Shown here piece after piece: positions 41,897-52,149 of a stretch of DNA of 64,000 bases. The notes under the pieces are model-generated. The model saw only the letters and a program-made list of their open reading frames with translations. It was not told the origin of the DNA and did no database searches. How positions within the stretch are numbered: the stretch's first letter is position 1; every line of letters starts with the position of its first letter. Source of the stretch: Leptospira saintgironsiae (lineage in GTDB: Bacteria; Spirochaetota; Leptospiria; Leptospirales; Leptospiraceae); the NCBI RefSeq assembly GCF_002811765.1, contig NZ_NPDR01000001.1, positions 434,001 to 498,000 of the forward strand. The letters run 5' to 3'. A program made the position numbers and the translations under genes.

Positions 41897-43390
41897 ATGG
41901 ACGCAGCCAGAGATTTACAAAAGTTCGATTTTACGGAAGAAGTGATCCAACACTTTCGCGAAAATAGAATTATACCTGTCGATTTTTATAATAAACACGG
42001 ACAGATCCTAATTCACAAAAAGGATATGGCCACCGGAGACGATATCAGTCGTCTTCAAAAATTCGAAAAACAAGGGATCTATTTTTTAACTGCTGAGATT
42101 GCTAAGATCCATCCAGGCTCTGCTAAAAAAGGTTCTTTAGATCCTTCTTTCGATAAACTTATTAACCCTACACTCACTTTGGATATGTCCAAAGGAGCGA
42201 CTGATCTTTTATCCGATATCAAAAAGTTTCCGCTAAACGGAGATCATGTTAAAGAGATAAATAAATCCATTAACGCAGTCCTAGACGATTTTAAATCCTC
42301 TCCAAATATGGAGACAGGCCTAGTTAATATTATAGAAGTAATGAAGAACGCGGGAATGCCCGTGGACTCAGAAGTTCTCACTAAAAGAACTGTGATTGCA
42401 ATGGCTTTGAAAGTAAGGGCCGCAAAGGTTTTTACCAAAGTAGATATGGATCAGAAGAAGACAGAGCAGATGAATCTGATGATGGCTTCTTATCTTGCGG
42501 ATATCGGTTATACTCAGATGAAGATTCCGACTCATGCAAATCTAAAACCGGAAGAGTTGGAATATATTAAGAACCATCCAATCATCAGTTATTTGATGAT
42601 CGCTAATCTTCCAGAGATCGAAGATCCGGTCAAATCAGTAGTTCTGAATCACCATCGACCTCATCGCGGAGAAGGGATGAATAATAATTATCCCCAAACC
42701 AAACCTTTGGTCCAAAAACTCCAAGGTTATAGAGAAAAGTATAAAGACGATTTTCGTAAAAACCTTTTAGCGACTGATATCCAAAGACAAGTAAAGTCTA
42801 TTCTTACTAACGCAATCTCTTACGAAGATATCGGGATACTTTCTATTGCGGGTGAATTTGCTTCCTTAACTACTCCTCAGCCTTGGAGAGAACCGATGGA
42901 CGGTCTCAAGGCTATGAAACTTATCTTGAATAATAGTTTTTTTGCTTATAATGAAAAAACTCTCAAAGACTTTTTCGATCATGTAGGTTTATCCTTATGT
43001 GATAACCAACCATTCGTAAAAATCGGAGATTACGTTATCGTAGCTTCCCAGGATTCAAATCGTAAGGTGTTCTTCGAGATCTGTATTATCAAAGATTCTC
43101 ATAAAAATTCAATCCGGCCGATGTTGGAAAGGGTAGGAACCATCCGACCGAAGTTTGCAAATAACGGAAAAGTCAGGATCTCAGGCTTCGAAATGGGCAG
43201 CTTAGCTGTGGATAGAAGAAGAGCAATTTTCAACTTGGAACGTAATGCTGACCCTAGAAGGATCATTTATCTAGTAGATCCGGAAATCGATCCTGAGTTT
43301 TTTGACTCGCTGGATCGGAAAGTTAGAGAAACGTATCCCTCTAGGACTTCTTCTGATTCGGATTCTGCCTCTAAAGCGCCTGTTTCTTAA
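41897..43390 (+). CDS. HD-GYP-like protein, paralogue A (degenerate)
   Basis: About 497 residues from ATG 41897; a TTG at 41858 is possible. It is a close paralogue of the next gene. Residues near 200-255 match the HD-GYP phosphodiesterase pattern: YLADIG where a catalytic HDIGK is expected, then [14 protein letters not shown] and [18 protein letters not shown] in place of HHERxDGxGYP. The first metal histidine is changed to alanine and the GYP motif is altered, so c-di-GMP hydrolysis is probably lost. The N-terminus ([18 protein letters not shown]) and the C-terminus ([16 protein letters not shown]) are shared. Possibly a binding or scaffold protein. Confidence 0.8.
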   Translation: MDAARDLQKFDFTEEVIQHFRENRIIPVDFYNKHGQILIHKKDMATGDDISRLQKFEKQGIYFLTAEIAKIHPGSAKKGSLDPSFDKLINPTLTLDMSKGATDLLSDIKKFPLNGDHVKEINKSINAVLDDFKSSPNMETGLVNIIEVMKNAGMPVDSEVLTKRTVIAMALKVRAAKVFTKVDMDQKKTEQMNLMMASYLADIGYTQMKIPTHANLKPEELEYIKNHPIISYLMIANLPEIEDPVKSVVLNHHRPHRGEGMNNNYPQTKPLVQKLQGYREKYKDDFRKNLLATDIQRQVKSILTNAISYEDIGILSIAGEFASLTTPQPWREPMDGLKAMKLILNNSFFAYNEKTLKDFFDHVGLSLCDNQPFVKIGDYVIVASQDSNRKVFFEICIIKDSHKNSIRPMLERVGTIRPKFANNGKVRISGFEMGSLAVDRRRAIFNLERNADPRRIIYLVDPEIDPEFFDSLDRKVRETYPSRTSSDSDSASKAPVS

Positions 43391-43534
43391 GCGATTGACA
43401 CAATTTCGGAAATTTATTCTTGCCTACTAGCAAGGTTAAATCATTTTTTTGTTACTAAACATATATCTTACTTAAACGTTATATACTTCGGGTTTATTTT
43501 TTTGGCCCTCCGGTAATGCGTATGGATTTTTATT

Positions 43535-45022
43535 ATGACTCAATTTCAAAGTGGTCCAATCGATCCTCTCAGACTTGAAAGATTTGAGTTCAATGCGGAA
43601 GTAATCAGACAGTTTAAAGAAAGTCAATCCATCCCGGTTGATTTTTATAATAAGAACGGCCAGATCTTAATTCATCGCAAAGACAGCGCTTCCGAAGCGG
43701 ATATTAATAAACTACAAAAGTTCGAGTTACAAGGGATCTATTACCTTCTATCCGAAAGACATAAAGTAGGTATCCAGGTAGAACAACCGGATGCAGTAAA
43801 CGGCAAAAAAGTCTCTTTCATTAAGTTAGTGAATCCTGATCTTACCTTGCAGATGGCAAGACAGGCTTCCGATCTTCTCAAAGACCTGAGAGATTATCCT
43901 TTAAATGGAAATCATGTGAAGAATGTTGCGAAGGCGATCGATGGGATCTTAGATGATTTTGCGAATAGCCAAGACGTTGAATTAGGTTTAGTCAACGTAA
44001 TCGAAGTTATGAAATCTGCCGGGGTCGAAACTGATTCTGAGGTTCTAACCAAAAGAACAGTCATCTCTATGGCGATGAAGCTGAGAAGTTTGAAAGCGAT
44101 CTCTATTAAGGATAGCGAAAATTCAAAAGCACAACAATTGAATTTGATGATGGCAGCTTATATGGTTGATATAGGCAAGGTCAGAATGAAATTCCCTGTG
44201 CATGGAAATCTAAGCACTGAAGAATTCGAATATGTAAAAAATCACCCTATCATCAGTTACTTAATGATCGGGAACATGGCTTCTATCCAAAGCCCTGTAA
44301 AAACTGCAGTATTAAACAGTCATAGACCGTACAGAGGAGAAGGATTGAACAATAACTATCCTTCTACAACATTCCTGCAGAAAAGACTGGGAGAATATTA
44401 CGAAAAGTATAAGAACGATCCTTCTAGAAGTGTACTTGTAGAAGATATGCAGAGACAATTATATATTCTGCAAAACAATTCTTATAGTGAGGATGATCCT
44501 GCTATTATTTCTATCGCGGGAGAGTTCGCATCTCTCAGTAGCGAACAACATTGGAGATCTGCATATTCTCCTATTACTGCTATGAAGTTGATCTTGAATA
44601 ACAGCTTTTTCTCATATAATGAAAGAGTGGTAAAAGAATTTTTCGATTTTATGGCTCTGAGTTTATGTGAGAATAAAAGTGTTCTAAACGTAGGAGACTA
44701 TGTAATCGTAGTTTCTACAGATTCTCAACATAAGATCCACTTCGAGACCTGCGTCATTAAAGAGATTAACAAAAATCAAACTCGCCCTCTCTTAGAAAGA
44801 GTCGGAACAATCAGACCTGTTTTCTCTAATAAGGGAAAACTAAAGATTGTAGGTTACGATCGTAAAACTTTCCAGCCTGATATTAGAAAGGCGGTCTTCA
44901 ATCTTGCAAACGCAGTGGACCCAAGAAGGGTGATTTATTCAATCGATCCTGAATTGGATCCACCTTTGTTCGATCTGATTGATAGAAGTTATCGCAAAAC
45001 AGCACCGAAATCTGTCGCGTAA
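43535..45022 (+). CDS. HD-GYP-like protein, paralogue B (degenerate)
   Basis: A 495-residue paralogue of the preceding gene, with the same [18 protein letters not shown] start and [16 protein letters not shown] near the end. The HD position reads MVDIGK, with His replaced by Val, and the second motif is [17 protein letters not shown], so the HD-GYP centre is degenerate again but the aspartate and the GK are kept. The 144-base gap from gene A, with an A/T-rich stretch, could hold its own promoter. A tandem duplication is clear from shared sequence. Confidence 0.82.
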   Translation: MTQFQSGPIDPLRLERFEFNAEVIRQFKESQSIPVDFYNKNGQILIHRKDSASEADINKLQKFELQGIYYLLSERHKVGIQVEQPDAVNGKKVSFIKLVNPDLTLQMARQASDLLKDLRDYPLNGNHVKNVAKAIDGILDDFANSQDVELGLVNVIEVMKSAGVETDSEVLTKRTVISMAMKLRSLKAISIKDSENSKAQQLNLMMAAYMVDIGKVRMKFPVHGNLSTEEFEYVKNHPIISYLMIGNMASIQSPVKTAVLNSHRPYRGEGLNNNYPSTTFLQKRLGEYYEKYKNDPSRSVLVEDMQRQLYILQNNSYSEDDPAIISIAGEFASLSSEQHWRSAYSPITAMKLILNNSFFSYNERVVKEFFDFMALSLCENKSVLNVGDYVIVVSTDSQHKIHFETCVIKEINKNQTRPLLERVGTIRPVFSNKGKLKIVGYDRKTFQPDIRKAVFNLANAVDPRRVIYSIDPELDPPLFDLIDRSYRKTAPKSVA

Positions 45023-45094
45023 ACGATTCTCTTTTCCCCTCAGTAATGGAATCCTACTTTCTTCCGTTGGTGGTCTCCTGTTTTCTGGTACTGT

Positions 45095-46240
45095 ATGCCT
45101 TCCAGTTGGGGTAAAATATTCAAAGTTAGTACGTTCGGAGAATCTCATGGCGAGGCCGTGGGAGTTGTTGTTGAAGGAGTTCCTGCAGGAATTCCGATCC
45201 GATTGGATGAGATCCAAAAGGATTTAAACAGAAGAAGACCCGGACAAAGTAAACTCACCACTCCTAGGGACGAATCGGATACTGTTCGAGTTCTCTCTGG
45301 TGTTTTTGAAGGGAAAACGATCGGAAGTCCGATCGCATTGATCGTAAACAATCAGAACACGATCTCCAAAGATTACGAAAATCTAAGGGAAACTTTCCGT
45401 CCTTCTCATGCAGATTATACCTACCAAACAAAATACGGATTTCGTGCTCACGTAGGAGGAGGAAGATCCTCTGTTCGTGAAACAATTGCAAGAGTGGCCG
45501 CAGGCGCGATTGCCAGAATGATCTTAGAAGATGATCTTGGGGTCAAGACGGTTGCTTGGGTTGATACAATTGGCACCATCTCTTCTGAAATTGCAGAAAA
45601 CAAATATCCGGGGACTAGAGAAGAAGTAGATGTAAACGAAGTCCGTTGTCCTGATATTCAGGCTGCAGACAAAATGCGTTCTCTTATTCTAGAAATGAAA
45701 GAAGCTGGAGACAGCGTAGGCGGAATTATCCGCTCTGCTTCTTATAATCTTCCTCCAGGTCTCGGAGATCCAGTATACGATAAACTGGATGGTGACATAG
45801 CAAAAGCAATTCTATCTATTCCCGCCTGCAAAGGTTTCGAAGTAGGTTCCGGATTTTCTGGAACACTTCTAACTGGAAGCACTCATAACGACGAGTTTTA
45901 TGTGGAAGAAGGAACTGGAAGAGTCCGTACTCGCACAAATAATTCCGGAGGACTCCAAGGTGGGATCTCCAACGGCGAAACTTTGGTGGTTCGAGCAGCG
46001 TTTAAACCTACTTCTACCATTTTCAAAAAACAAAATACTGTAAATATCGACGGAAAAGAAACAACACTGGAAGCGAAAGGCAGGCACGATCCATGCGTTC
46101 TACCTAGAGCGGTTCCAATTGTGGAAGCTGCGATAAACCTGGTTCTAGTGGACGCATATCTCTACCAAAGAGCTATGAATCCGCAGTGGTTCCAAAAATG
46201 GGCCAGAGTTCCGGATTATTACAAGGATTTAAAACTCTGA
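45095..46240 (+). CDS. aroC: Chorismate synthase
   Basis: AroC converts EPSP to chorismate with reduced FMN. The 381-residue protein has the three signatures: GESHG near 17-21 ([10 protein letters not shown]), [14 protein letters not shown] with [17 protein letters not shown], and [13 protein letters not shown]. Length is normal. It stands alone in this window, between the HD-GYP-like pair and nuoG. ATG 45095 begins [14 protein letters not shown]. Confidence 0.97.
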   Translation: MPSSWGKIFKVSTFGESHGEAVGVVVEGVPAGIPIRLDEIQKDLNRRRPGQSKLTTPRDESDTVRVLSGVFEGKTIGSPIALIVNNQNTISKDYENLRETFRPSHADYTYQTKYGFRAHVGGGRSSVRETIARVAAGAIARMILEDDLGVKTVAWVDTIGTISSEIAENKYPGTREEVDVNEVRCPDIQAADKMRSLILEMKEAGDSVGGIIRSASYNLPPGLGDPVYDKLDGDIAKAILSIPACKGFEVGSGFSGTLLTGSTHNDEFYVEEGTGRVRTRTNNSGGLQGGISNGETLVVRAAFKPTSTIFKKQNTVNIDGKETTLEAKGRHDPCVLPRAVPIVEAAINLVLVDAYLYQRAMNPQWFQKWARVPDYYKDLKL

Positions 46241-46386
46241 ATTTGTCTCTTAGTCTGCTACACGGGCTTCAAGAATCTGAGACAGGCTCTCACGTCCACG
46301 TGATCTAGAAACGGGTTGCCAACTTTGAATAGTACCTTTCAAATGAAATTTGGCGCCCTGGTTTGTTTAGAAAAACGGAGGTTCGA

Positions 46387-47841
46387 GTGGTCAAGATAAA
46401 GATAGACGGGATCGAATACGAGGTCGACGAGAAAAAAAATCTGATTTCAGCGGCGAAAGATGCCGGAGTGGATATTCCGTTTTTCTGTTATCATCCTAAA
46501 TTATCTGTGGTTGGCATGTGCCGCATGTGTCTCATCGAGATAGAAGGCATTCCCCGTTTACAAGTTGCCTGCAATACTAAAGTTACCGAAGGTCTTTCGA
46601 TCGTCACAAAGAGTGATAGAGTGAAAGAAGCAAGAGAAGGAACGATGGAATTCCTACTTGCGAACCACCCATTAGACTGCCCCGTCTGCGATAAGGCTGG
46701 AGAATGCCAGCTCCAAGATAATTCCTTTAAAGAAGGAAAAGGAAATTCCAGATTCACATTAGAAAAAAGGAATATTCCTCAAGAAGAGATCGGCTCTAAC
46801 CTGATCATTAACCATAATCGTTGTATCGTATGTTATCGTTGCGTTCGTTTCGAAGAAGAAATGGTAGGAGAATCCAACCTTGGGCTCTTTGAAAGAGGAT
46901 ATCACTCTATTATTGGTCTCGCAAAAGAAGAACCTATCAATCATAATTATCAAGGCGCGCTTGCAGATATCTGCCCGGTTGGTGCATTATTAAATCATAA
47001 AACATTATTCAAGTCCCGGGTTTGGTGGTACAAATCCGAAGAATCCGTATGTCCTGGATGTAGTACTGGTTGTAAAACTTATACAAACGTAAGAGACAAC
47101 AAAATGTTCCGCTATATGCCTCGAATAGATGAGGAGAAGGACCAGTATTTCCTTTGTGATAAAGGAAGATTTGATGTTGATTGGCTGAATACGAACAGAC
47201 TTTTCTCTTTCTATAAAGATGGAGAAGCAAGTAAGAGTGCTACTGTTCTAGATGAGATTTCCGAAAAAATTTCCAGATCCAAAAAGATCGCGGTGATTGG
47301 TGGAGCTCATGAATCGGATCAGAACTTAAAATCTATTAAAGAATCTTTATCCAAGCTTGGAGTTGCATTCGTAACGGAAGCAAGAGTAAGTTCTGAACAA
47401 TACAAAGAACCTGAACAAGTGGATTTCTTATACACTAGTGATAAAAGACCGAATACAAAAGGTGCAGTAGATGCAGGTTTTGTTTCTGCGGAAGGGATCG
47501 ATTCCATTCGTTCTGCAGCATCTAAAGGTGAATTTGATCTGGTCTTTGTAATTAAAGAAAAGTCTTCCGAAATCTTAGCTGGTGTTCCTTCTGAATCTAT
47601 AGTAATCTTAGAAACGAACCTAACTGAAGATGCAACTAAGGCAAAATATTCAGTACCGATCAAAGCGTATTCAGAACAAACCGGAAGTTTTACGAATAAG
47701 AAGGGATGGTCTCAGAACTTTAATAAATCTATGGAAGCACCAAAAGGTTTATCAAGCTCCGCGGAAATTTTCTCCTTATTAGAAAAGAAAACGTTAGAAT
47801 TACGTTCTAACCCTAGAGAGGCAGCCGTTGGGAACCGTTAA
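46387..47841 (+). CDS. nuoG: NADH-quinone oxidoreductase chain G (short form)
   Basis: About 484 residues from GTG 46387, chosen because CGGAGG lies 6 bases upstream (a TTG 24 bases earlier is less likely). The ferredoxin domain has [23 protein letters not shown] and [13 protein letters not shown], then [19 protein letters not shown], and [10 protein letters not shown], covering the 2Fe-2S and 4Fe-4S sites of complex I subunit G. The molybdopterin-oxidoreductase-like region is short: E. coli NuoG is over 900 residues. It overlaps nuoI by 14 bases. Confidence 0.9.
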   Translation: MVKIKIDGIEYEVDEKKNLISAAKDAGVDIPFFCYHPKLSVVGMCRMCLIEIEGIPRLQVACNTKVTEGLSIVTKSDRVKEAREGTMEFLLANHPLDCPVCDKAGECQLQDNSFKEGKGNSRFTLEKRNIPQEEIGSNLIINHNRCIVCYRCVRFEEEMVGESNLGLFERGYHSIIGLAKEEPINHNYQGALADICPVGALLNHKTLFKSRVWWYKSEESVCPGCSTGCKTYTNVRDNKMFRYMPRIDEEKDQYFLCDKGRFDVDWLNTNRLFSFYKDGEASKSATVLDEISEKISRSKKIAVIGGAHESDQNLKSIKESLSKLGVAFVTEARVSSEQYKEPEQVDFLYTSDKRPNTKGAVDAGFVSAEGIDSIRSAASKGEFDLVFVIKEKSSEILAGVPSESIVILETNLTEDATKAKYSVPIKAYSEQTGSFTNKKGWSQNFNKSMEAPKGLSSSAEIFSLLEKKTLELRSNPREAAVGNR

Positions 47842-48355
47842 TGTAATTAATGTAGCGGCAAAACATAAGCCCGCTTGGTATCAAAGATTATATTCCTATT
47901 CGATAGCGAATGGGCTTTGGATCACTCTTAAACATTTTATCAAAGCTGCCTTTCTAAAAGGCGCAGTCACATTAGAATTCCCGGAAAAGAAAAGAAAATT
48001 TTCTAATCGTTTCCGCGGAATGCACACCATGAAACGAGACGAGATCGGTAGAGAGAGATGTACTAGCTGTTTCTGTTGTATGTGGATTTGTCCTGCAGAT
48101 GCGATCAAGATAGAAGCTGGGCATGTAACTCCTGAAATCCAACATCTTCATCCGGAAGATAAGTTTGCAAAGAAGTTTGAGATAGATCTATTACGTTGTA
48201 TATTTTGCGGAATGTGTGAAGAGGCGTGTCCTAAAGGCGCGATCTATTTAGATGGTCCTGCAGAGATGGCCGCAGACAATAGAGAAGATCTAATTCTAAC
48301 CAAAGAAAGAATGATGCAAAAAGTCGGAGGACCAATCTTAGGAGAAAGGCTCTAA
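47828..48355 (+). CDS. nuoI: NADH-quinone oxidoreductase chain I
   Basis: NuoI carries the two 4Fe-4S clusters N6a/N6b that pass electrons towards quinone. The 175-residue protein has [17 protein letters not shown] and [17 protein letters not shown], both full Cys motifs. TTG 47828 is favoured by GAGAGG seven bases upstream; it overlaps nuoG by 14 bases. NuoH, which lies between G and I in most operons, is absent, so this is a two-gene remnant of a split complex I locus. Confidence 0.92.
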   Translation: MGTVNVINVAAKHKPAWYQRLYSYSIANGLWITLKHFIKAAFLKGAVTLEFPEKKRKFSNRFRGMHTMKRDEIGRERCTSCFCCMWICPADAIKIEAGHVTPEIQHLHPEDKFAKKFEIDLLRCIFCGMCEEACPKGAIYLDGPAEMAADNREDLILTKERMMQKVGGPILGERL

Positions 48356-48415
48356 TCCTCCGAGCTTTCACTTTTCATAGTACGCTTTGCGGGCTTCAAA
48401 ACTATCCCCGGATTT

Positions 48416-48712
48416 TTAAGAAACTCTCCGTTCTGCGTCTCTTAGTTCCGAAGCAAATTCTCTCGGAAGTTCTCGATTCGCTTTATCTAATATCGGAGAA
48501 TGTAATCTTTTAGAAGCATATTCCAAACAGGCTTCGATATCCAAAACCTTAATATTCGGATATTCATTCAAGATTTCACGGTATCCGAATCCTAAAAAAA
48601 TCATATCTAATATTTCTAAAACTCGGATAGAGGTTCCCCGGATAACTGGTTTACCTCCGCAGATGGAAGGATGAGAGATAATACGGTCTAGTGTTTTTGT
48701 ATCTGTTTCCAT
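48416..48712 (-). CDS. DUF433 domain protein
   Basis: About 98 residues from ATG 48712 (METDTK). The body, ISHPSICGGKPVIRGTSIRVLEILDM and the helix EYPNIKVLDIEACLEYA, is a typical DUF433 winged-helix-like domain, usually the antitoxin-like partner of a DUF5615 protein. No partner gene is next to it here, so it is an orphan. A TATAAT box at 48722-48717, only 4 bases before the ATG, suggests a leaderless transcript. Function is inferred from family only. Confidence 0.82.
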   Translation of the reverse strand: METDTKTLDRIISHPSICGGKPVIRGTSIRVLEILDMIFLGFGYREILNEYPNIKVLDIEACLEYASKRLHSPILDKANRELPREFASELRDAERRVS

Positions 48713-48716
48713 TCTA

Positions 48717-48722
48717 ATTATA
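48717..48722 (-). promoter_or_regulatory. TATAAT box directly upstream of the DUF433 start
   Basis: A perfect TATAAT ends 4 bases before the ATG, so the transcript would begin at or within the start codon. No good -35 box at 17 bases is seen. Tentative. Confidence 0.35.
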
Positions 48723-49000
48723 CAACAAAGCCCCAAACCAAATTTTGAATCTTTAATTCTGGAGTCTGAAATTTTTCCTAGGAAAGAAATAATCCCTAAG
48801 ATTTAGGGAATGAACGATATTCTAAAAAACTCTAAAAGTAATATATAGAATAAAATATATAAAAAAGTAACAAAAATACTCTTAGAATAAAAAATTCAGG
48901 GTAAATCGAGCTAAGTTATCCAAAGAAAAAGAATTCGATTCGAAGCAGAGCCGCTTCGCAGATCATATTCTATTCTTAACGTTTTTAAGACGTTCAAAAT

Positions 49001-49465
49001 ATGGAAAACGGCTCCATCGAATCAATTTATGTAAAAATAGGCGACGTCTTCCGATATTGCCGGATGGAGAAAGGTCTCTCTTTAAAGGAACTTGCTGATT
49101 CTCTTAAAAAAGAATATGGAGTCCCATTTAATCCTAACCTTTTAGGAAAAATTGAGAGAGGAGAATCCAGATTACTCACTCACGATTTTATTAATCTTTG
49201 CTTATTCTTTCGTTTGGAGCTAAAAGCATTTCTAGACAAAGATAAGAAGAATGTTCATGAAACTGCATTAGGTGATCTAACGGAAGATCCTGCAATTCGT
49301 AGGATATTGATCTTCATAAGCGAGAACAGAGGTTCTAAGGGATTTGTTAGCTTCTTAGAAGAGTTCCTAAAATTTATGGGACCACAATTGATCCGAATGA
49401 GCAAAGATACAGATCCTAAAAATTTAAAAGCTGCTTCTCCAAAGAAGAAGGGCCGCAAGCAGTAA
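49001..49465 (+). CDS. XRE-family helix-turn-helix regulator
   Basis: A 154-residue protein. Residues 10-70 form a Cro/CI-type HTH: VFRYCRMEKGLSLKELADSLKKEYGVPFNPNLLGKIERGESR in part. The C-terminal part (80-130) is helical, and the tail is Lys-rich (PKKKGRKQ). It resembles stand-alone regulators of Leptospira. The 260 bases upstream are A/T-rich with several TATATA-like tracts; no clear operator seen. It lies 209 bases before the lectin-like lipoprotein and could regulate it, which is a guess. Confidence 0.8.
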   Translation: MENGSIESIYVKIGDVFRYCRMEKGLSLKELADSLKKEYGVPFNPNLLGKIERGESRLLTHDFINLCLFFRLELKAFLDKDKKNVHETALGDLTEDPAIRRILIFISENRGSKGFVSFLEEFLKFMGPQLIRMSKDTDPKNLKAASPKKKGRKQ

Positions 49466-49674
49466 TACATCCCTTTAGTAATTCTATCCTTCTTCTATAG
49501 TAAATATAGAACAAACTTTACTTATTAAAATCGAACGAGTCTTAGAAATAAAAATTTTATTTATTTCAGAAATTATATTATCTCGTTTCGAAAATAAGTG
49601 AGAATTAAGACGCTTATATTACCCTGTCGTTTAAATACATAAAACCTCCACATTAAAACTAAAGAGGGATCATA

Positions 49675-51474
49675 ATGAAGAGAATCATCATCCGGGGTGT
49701 ATATACTCTGGTTATCATAGGACTTCTCGGCGGGTCATTCATGGCTTGTAACGATAAGTCTTCGTCGAACGGAGCAGAGTTAGGAGTTCTTTCTAGCCTT
49801 CTACCTTCTAAAAGCGGAAATGGATCTAAGTTATTTGCAGCTAGCACTTATTTTCATAACGAGATTTTTCCACCACATTGGTTGAATTGGACTACTGATG
49901 GTGCGAACCCAATTGAAACTGGACCTACTTTCTTAACTCGCGGTTTGAAGTGTAGTGGTCGTTATTGCGATGATGTTAATCTTCTCGCAAGCGAATCCGG
50001 ATACACTCAAACCAATAGCTGGTGGACAGATTGGTTTTCTGAAGAAGGTACCAACTACCGTGTTTGCGATAATAATGCATTCGTAACTGGTATTAAATGT
50101 TCAGGAAGTTATTGTGATAACGTTTCCTTAAAATGTTCTCAATTGAACAATAATGGTGTAAGAACAGGATGTTATTGGACTTCCGGTATTTCTGAAGAAG
50201 ACGGTGGAAAATTCGTAGCTCCTGAATCCATGTATATCGCTGGCGCAAGCTGTAATGGTCGCTATTGCGATAGCATGAGCTTATATCTTTGCCAAGCTGA
50301 TAACGGTGGACCGAATGTTGATCAAGATGCACTTGCGCAACAATTTGCACCTCGTTTGAGATTCGATCAAGAGACTACTACAGGTTCCGGAGATTCTGGA
50401 AAATGTTTTACTAGCGATCCTCAAACTTATTACACTCAAAGAGCTGCTGGAGTTGCTCCACAAGATCTTTGTAATAAAGATTATTCTACAATTTCAAACA
50501 ACCAAGTTCCTATTTTCTATGACACTTCTCTAGTTGGAACGAATGCAGTTCTGATTAGATACTGGTTCTTCTATGCTTGGCAAAGTACTTGTTTCTTAAG
50601 TTTCGGAAGTCACGCTGCTGACTGGGAAGGAATGAGCGTCCTAGTAGTAAACGGACAAATGAAACGAGTTGCTTGGTCTCAACACTCTGGATGGTATTCC
50701 AAAGAAGCTGGTAACTTCGAAGTAGCAAATGGTACTCACCCAGTTGCATATGTTGGTAAAAACGCACATGGATCTTTCCATGATGGCGGTGGATCTGGCG
50801 GATGTTTATATTTCGAAGATTTCAGAAACCCAGGTGGCAACGATTATCACCAAGATACTTGGAACAACCTTGTTCGATTGAGAAGAGGTGGAGATGCTCC
50901 TAGCTGGATGAATTGCCAAGGAAGCGGATGTTTTGATGGAATCGGTCACCCAATGGAAAGAGGAGACTGGCGTTCTAACGCAGGTTGCGGATCTGACGGT
51001 TGTGGTAAATCTTCCGTGGGAGGAGCCATTCCTTTCGTGAACGATCCGACAGGTTTGGAGTATTCAGCGATCTCGGCAAAACATAGCGGTAAGGTATTAG
51101 ATGTCTCTGGTGTAAGCACAAGCGACAATGTTAATATTTGGCAATGGACGAACGTAGGCCAAGACAACCAAAGATGGGCGCTTGAATCTACAGGTGATGG
51201 ATATTTCAGATTTATCGCAAAACATAGCGGCAAATGTATGAATGTGAAGGGTGGATCGACTGCGGCAGGAATGAATGTAATTCAATATTCTTGCGGTGGA
51301 GGAAACAATGAAAGATTCCAATTACTTTCTTACGGAGATGGATTCTTCGCTCTTCAAGCAAAACATAGCAGCCAGTGTTTGGATATTGCGGGCGGTGCGA
51401 CTGGGGACGGAGGTCTTTTGATCCAATGGCCTTGTGCTTGGACTGATAACGAAAAGTTCCAGTTCTTGCGCTAA
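49675..51474 (+). CDS. Secreted lectin-like lipoprotein (Cys repeats, Vps62-like, ricin trefoil)
   Basis: A 599-residue lipoprotein, lipobox SFMAC (C25), with three modules. Residues about 75-205 hold three CSGxYCDxxxL-type repeats (KCSGRYCDDVNL, KCSGSYCDNVSL, SCNGRYCDSMSL). Residues about 220-455 resemble the Vps62/necrosis-inducing group: YWFFYAWQ, HAADWEGMSVLV, YVGKNAHGSFHDGG. The last 140 residues form a ricin-type beta trefoil with three KHSGK/KHSSQ repeats and QDNQRW/NERFQ motifs. The start GAGGG lies 6 bases before ATG. Probably secreted or surface-exposed and sugar-binding. Confidence 0.85.
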   Translation: MKRIIIRGVYTLVIIGLLGGSFMACNDKSSSNGAELGVLSSLLPSKSGNGSKLFAASTYFHNEIFPPHWLNWTTDGANPIETGPTFLTRGLKCSGRYCDDVNLLASESGYTQTNSWWTDWFSEEGTNYRVCDNNAFVTGIKCSGSYCDNVSLKCSQLNNNGVRTGCYWTSGISEEDGGKFVAPESMYIAGASCNGRYCDSMSLYLCQADNGGPNVDQDALAQQFAPRLRFDQETTTGSGDSGKCFTSDPQTYYTQRAAGVAPQDLCNKDYSTISNNQVPIFYDTSLVGTNAVLIRYWFFYAWQSTCFLSFGSHAADWEGMSVLVVNGQMKRVAWSQHSGWYSKEAGNFEVANGTHPVAYVGKNAHGSFHDGGGSGGCLYFEDFRNPGGNDYHQDTWNNLVRLRRGGDAPSWMNCQGSGCFDGIGHPMERGDWRSNAGCGSDGCGKSSVGGAIPFVNDPTGLEYSAISAKHSGKVLDVSGVSTSDNVNIWQWTNVGQDNQRWALESTGDGYFRFIAKHSGKCMNVKGGSTAAGMNVIQYSCGGGNNERFQLLSYGDGFFALQAKHSSQCLDIAGGATGDGGLLIQWPCAWTDNEKFQFLR

Positions 51475-51514
51475 AATTGCGGGGCGGGCAAACCGCCACG
51501 TTATCTAAAAAAGG

Positions 51515-51547
51515 TAAGGCTCTCGATTTTCGGGGGCCTTATTTTTT
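51515..51547 (+). terminator. Terminator after the lectin-like lipoprotein
   Basis: TAAGGCTCTCGA, loop TTT, TCGGGGGCCTTA: a 12-bp stem with two T-G pairs, followed by six T. It lies 41 bases after the stop at 51474. Confidence 0.9.
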
Positions 51548-51617
51548 CTGCTTCCGCAGAATCGGAATATCCCAAAAATTAGCAGAAATCCTTTTTTTCG
51601 GTCCAACTGAACTAAAA

Positions 51618-52148
51618 ATGCAAGGTCTTTCCCAACAGGAATTCATCAATCTATACGAGTCTTGCAAGAATACAGTGTATCATTTCCTGCTTAAACTTTC
51701 AGGAAATCCCGAAATTGCCGAAGATTTGACCCAAGAGACATTCTTAAAAGCCTTTGAGGTCATGGATCGTTTTGACCCAGATAGGGGAAGCTTCTCCTCT
51801 TGGTCTTGTACGATCGCGAAAAACCTTTATTTTAAACATTTCAATCGTACAAAGAAGGAAACGGGAAACGTCTCAATTAATATAGAGAACTTTCCTGAGC
51901 TTTCAGGTGGGAATCATGAAGATCCTCTGGATTTGGAGAAAAATTCTCTCAATTTAGCTTTAAAAGATGGAGTTTCCCGTCTTCCCGAGCCTGAAAAGAG
52001 TATAGTACTACTGAAGGAAATCCAAAAGAAAACTCTCAAGGAGACTGCGGATGCTCTTGGAATATCTGAGAGGACCGTTAGTCGTCGTTTGCTTAGTGCG
52101 TTTAGATTATTAAGAACGCATTTGGAAGCAGAAGGGATCGGACTATAA
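51618..52148 (+). CDS. ECF-type RNA polymerase sigma factor
   Basis: About 176 residues from ATG 51618 (MQGLSQQEF). Region 2 is FINLYESCKNTVYHFLLKLSGNPEIAEDLTQETFLKAFEVMDRFDPDRGSFSSWSCTIAKNLYF in part, and region 4 is LPEPEKSIVLLKEIQKKTLKETADALGISERTVSRRL in part. Upstream in-frame codons (from 51477) overlap the terminator at 51515, so the later start is preferred. One base separates its stop from the FecR-type gene, its probable anti-sigma partner. Confidence 0.92.
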   Translation: MQGLSQQEFINLYESCKNTVYHFLLKLSGNPEIAEDLTQETFLKAFEVMDRFDPDRGSFSSWSCTIAKNLYFKHFNRTKKETGNVSINIENFPELSGGNHEDPLDLEKNSLNLALKDGVSRLPEPEKSIVLLKEIQKKTLKETADALGISERTVSRRLLSAFRLLRTHLEAEGIGL

Positions 52149-52149
52149 G

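Noticed and set aside
48713..49000. A DUF5615-type toxin partner for the DUF433 gene.
   Set aside because: The flanking regions hold no such reading frame; the sequence up to 49001 is A/T-rich with no gene.
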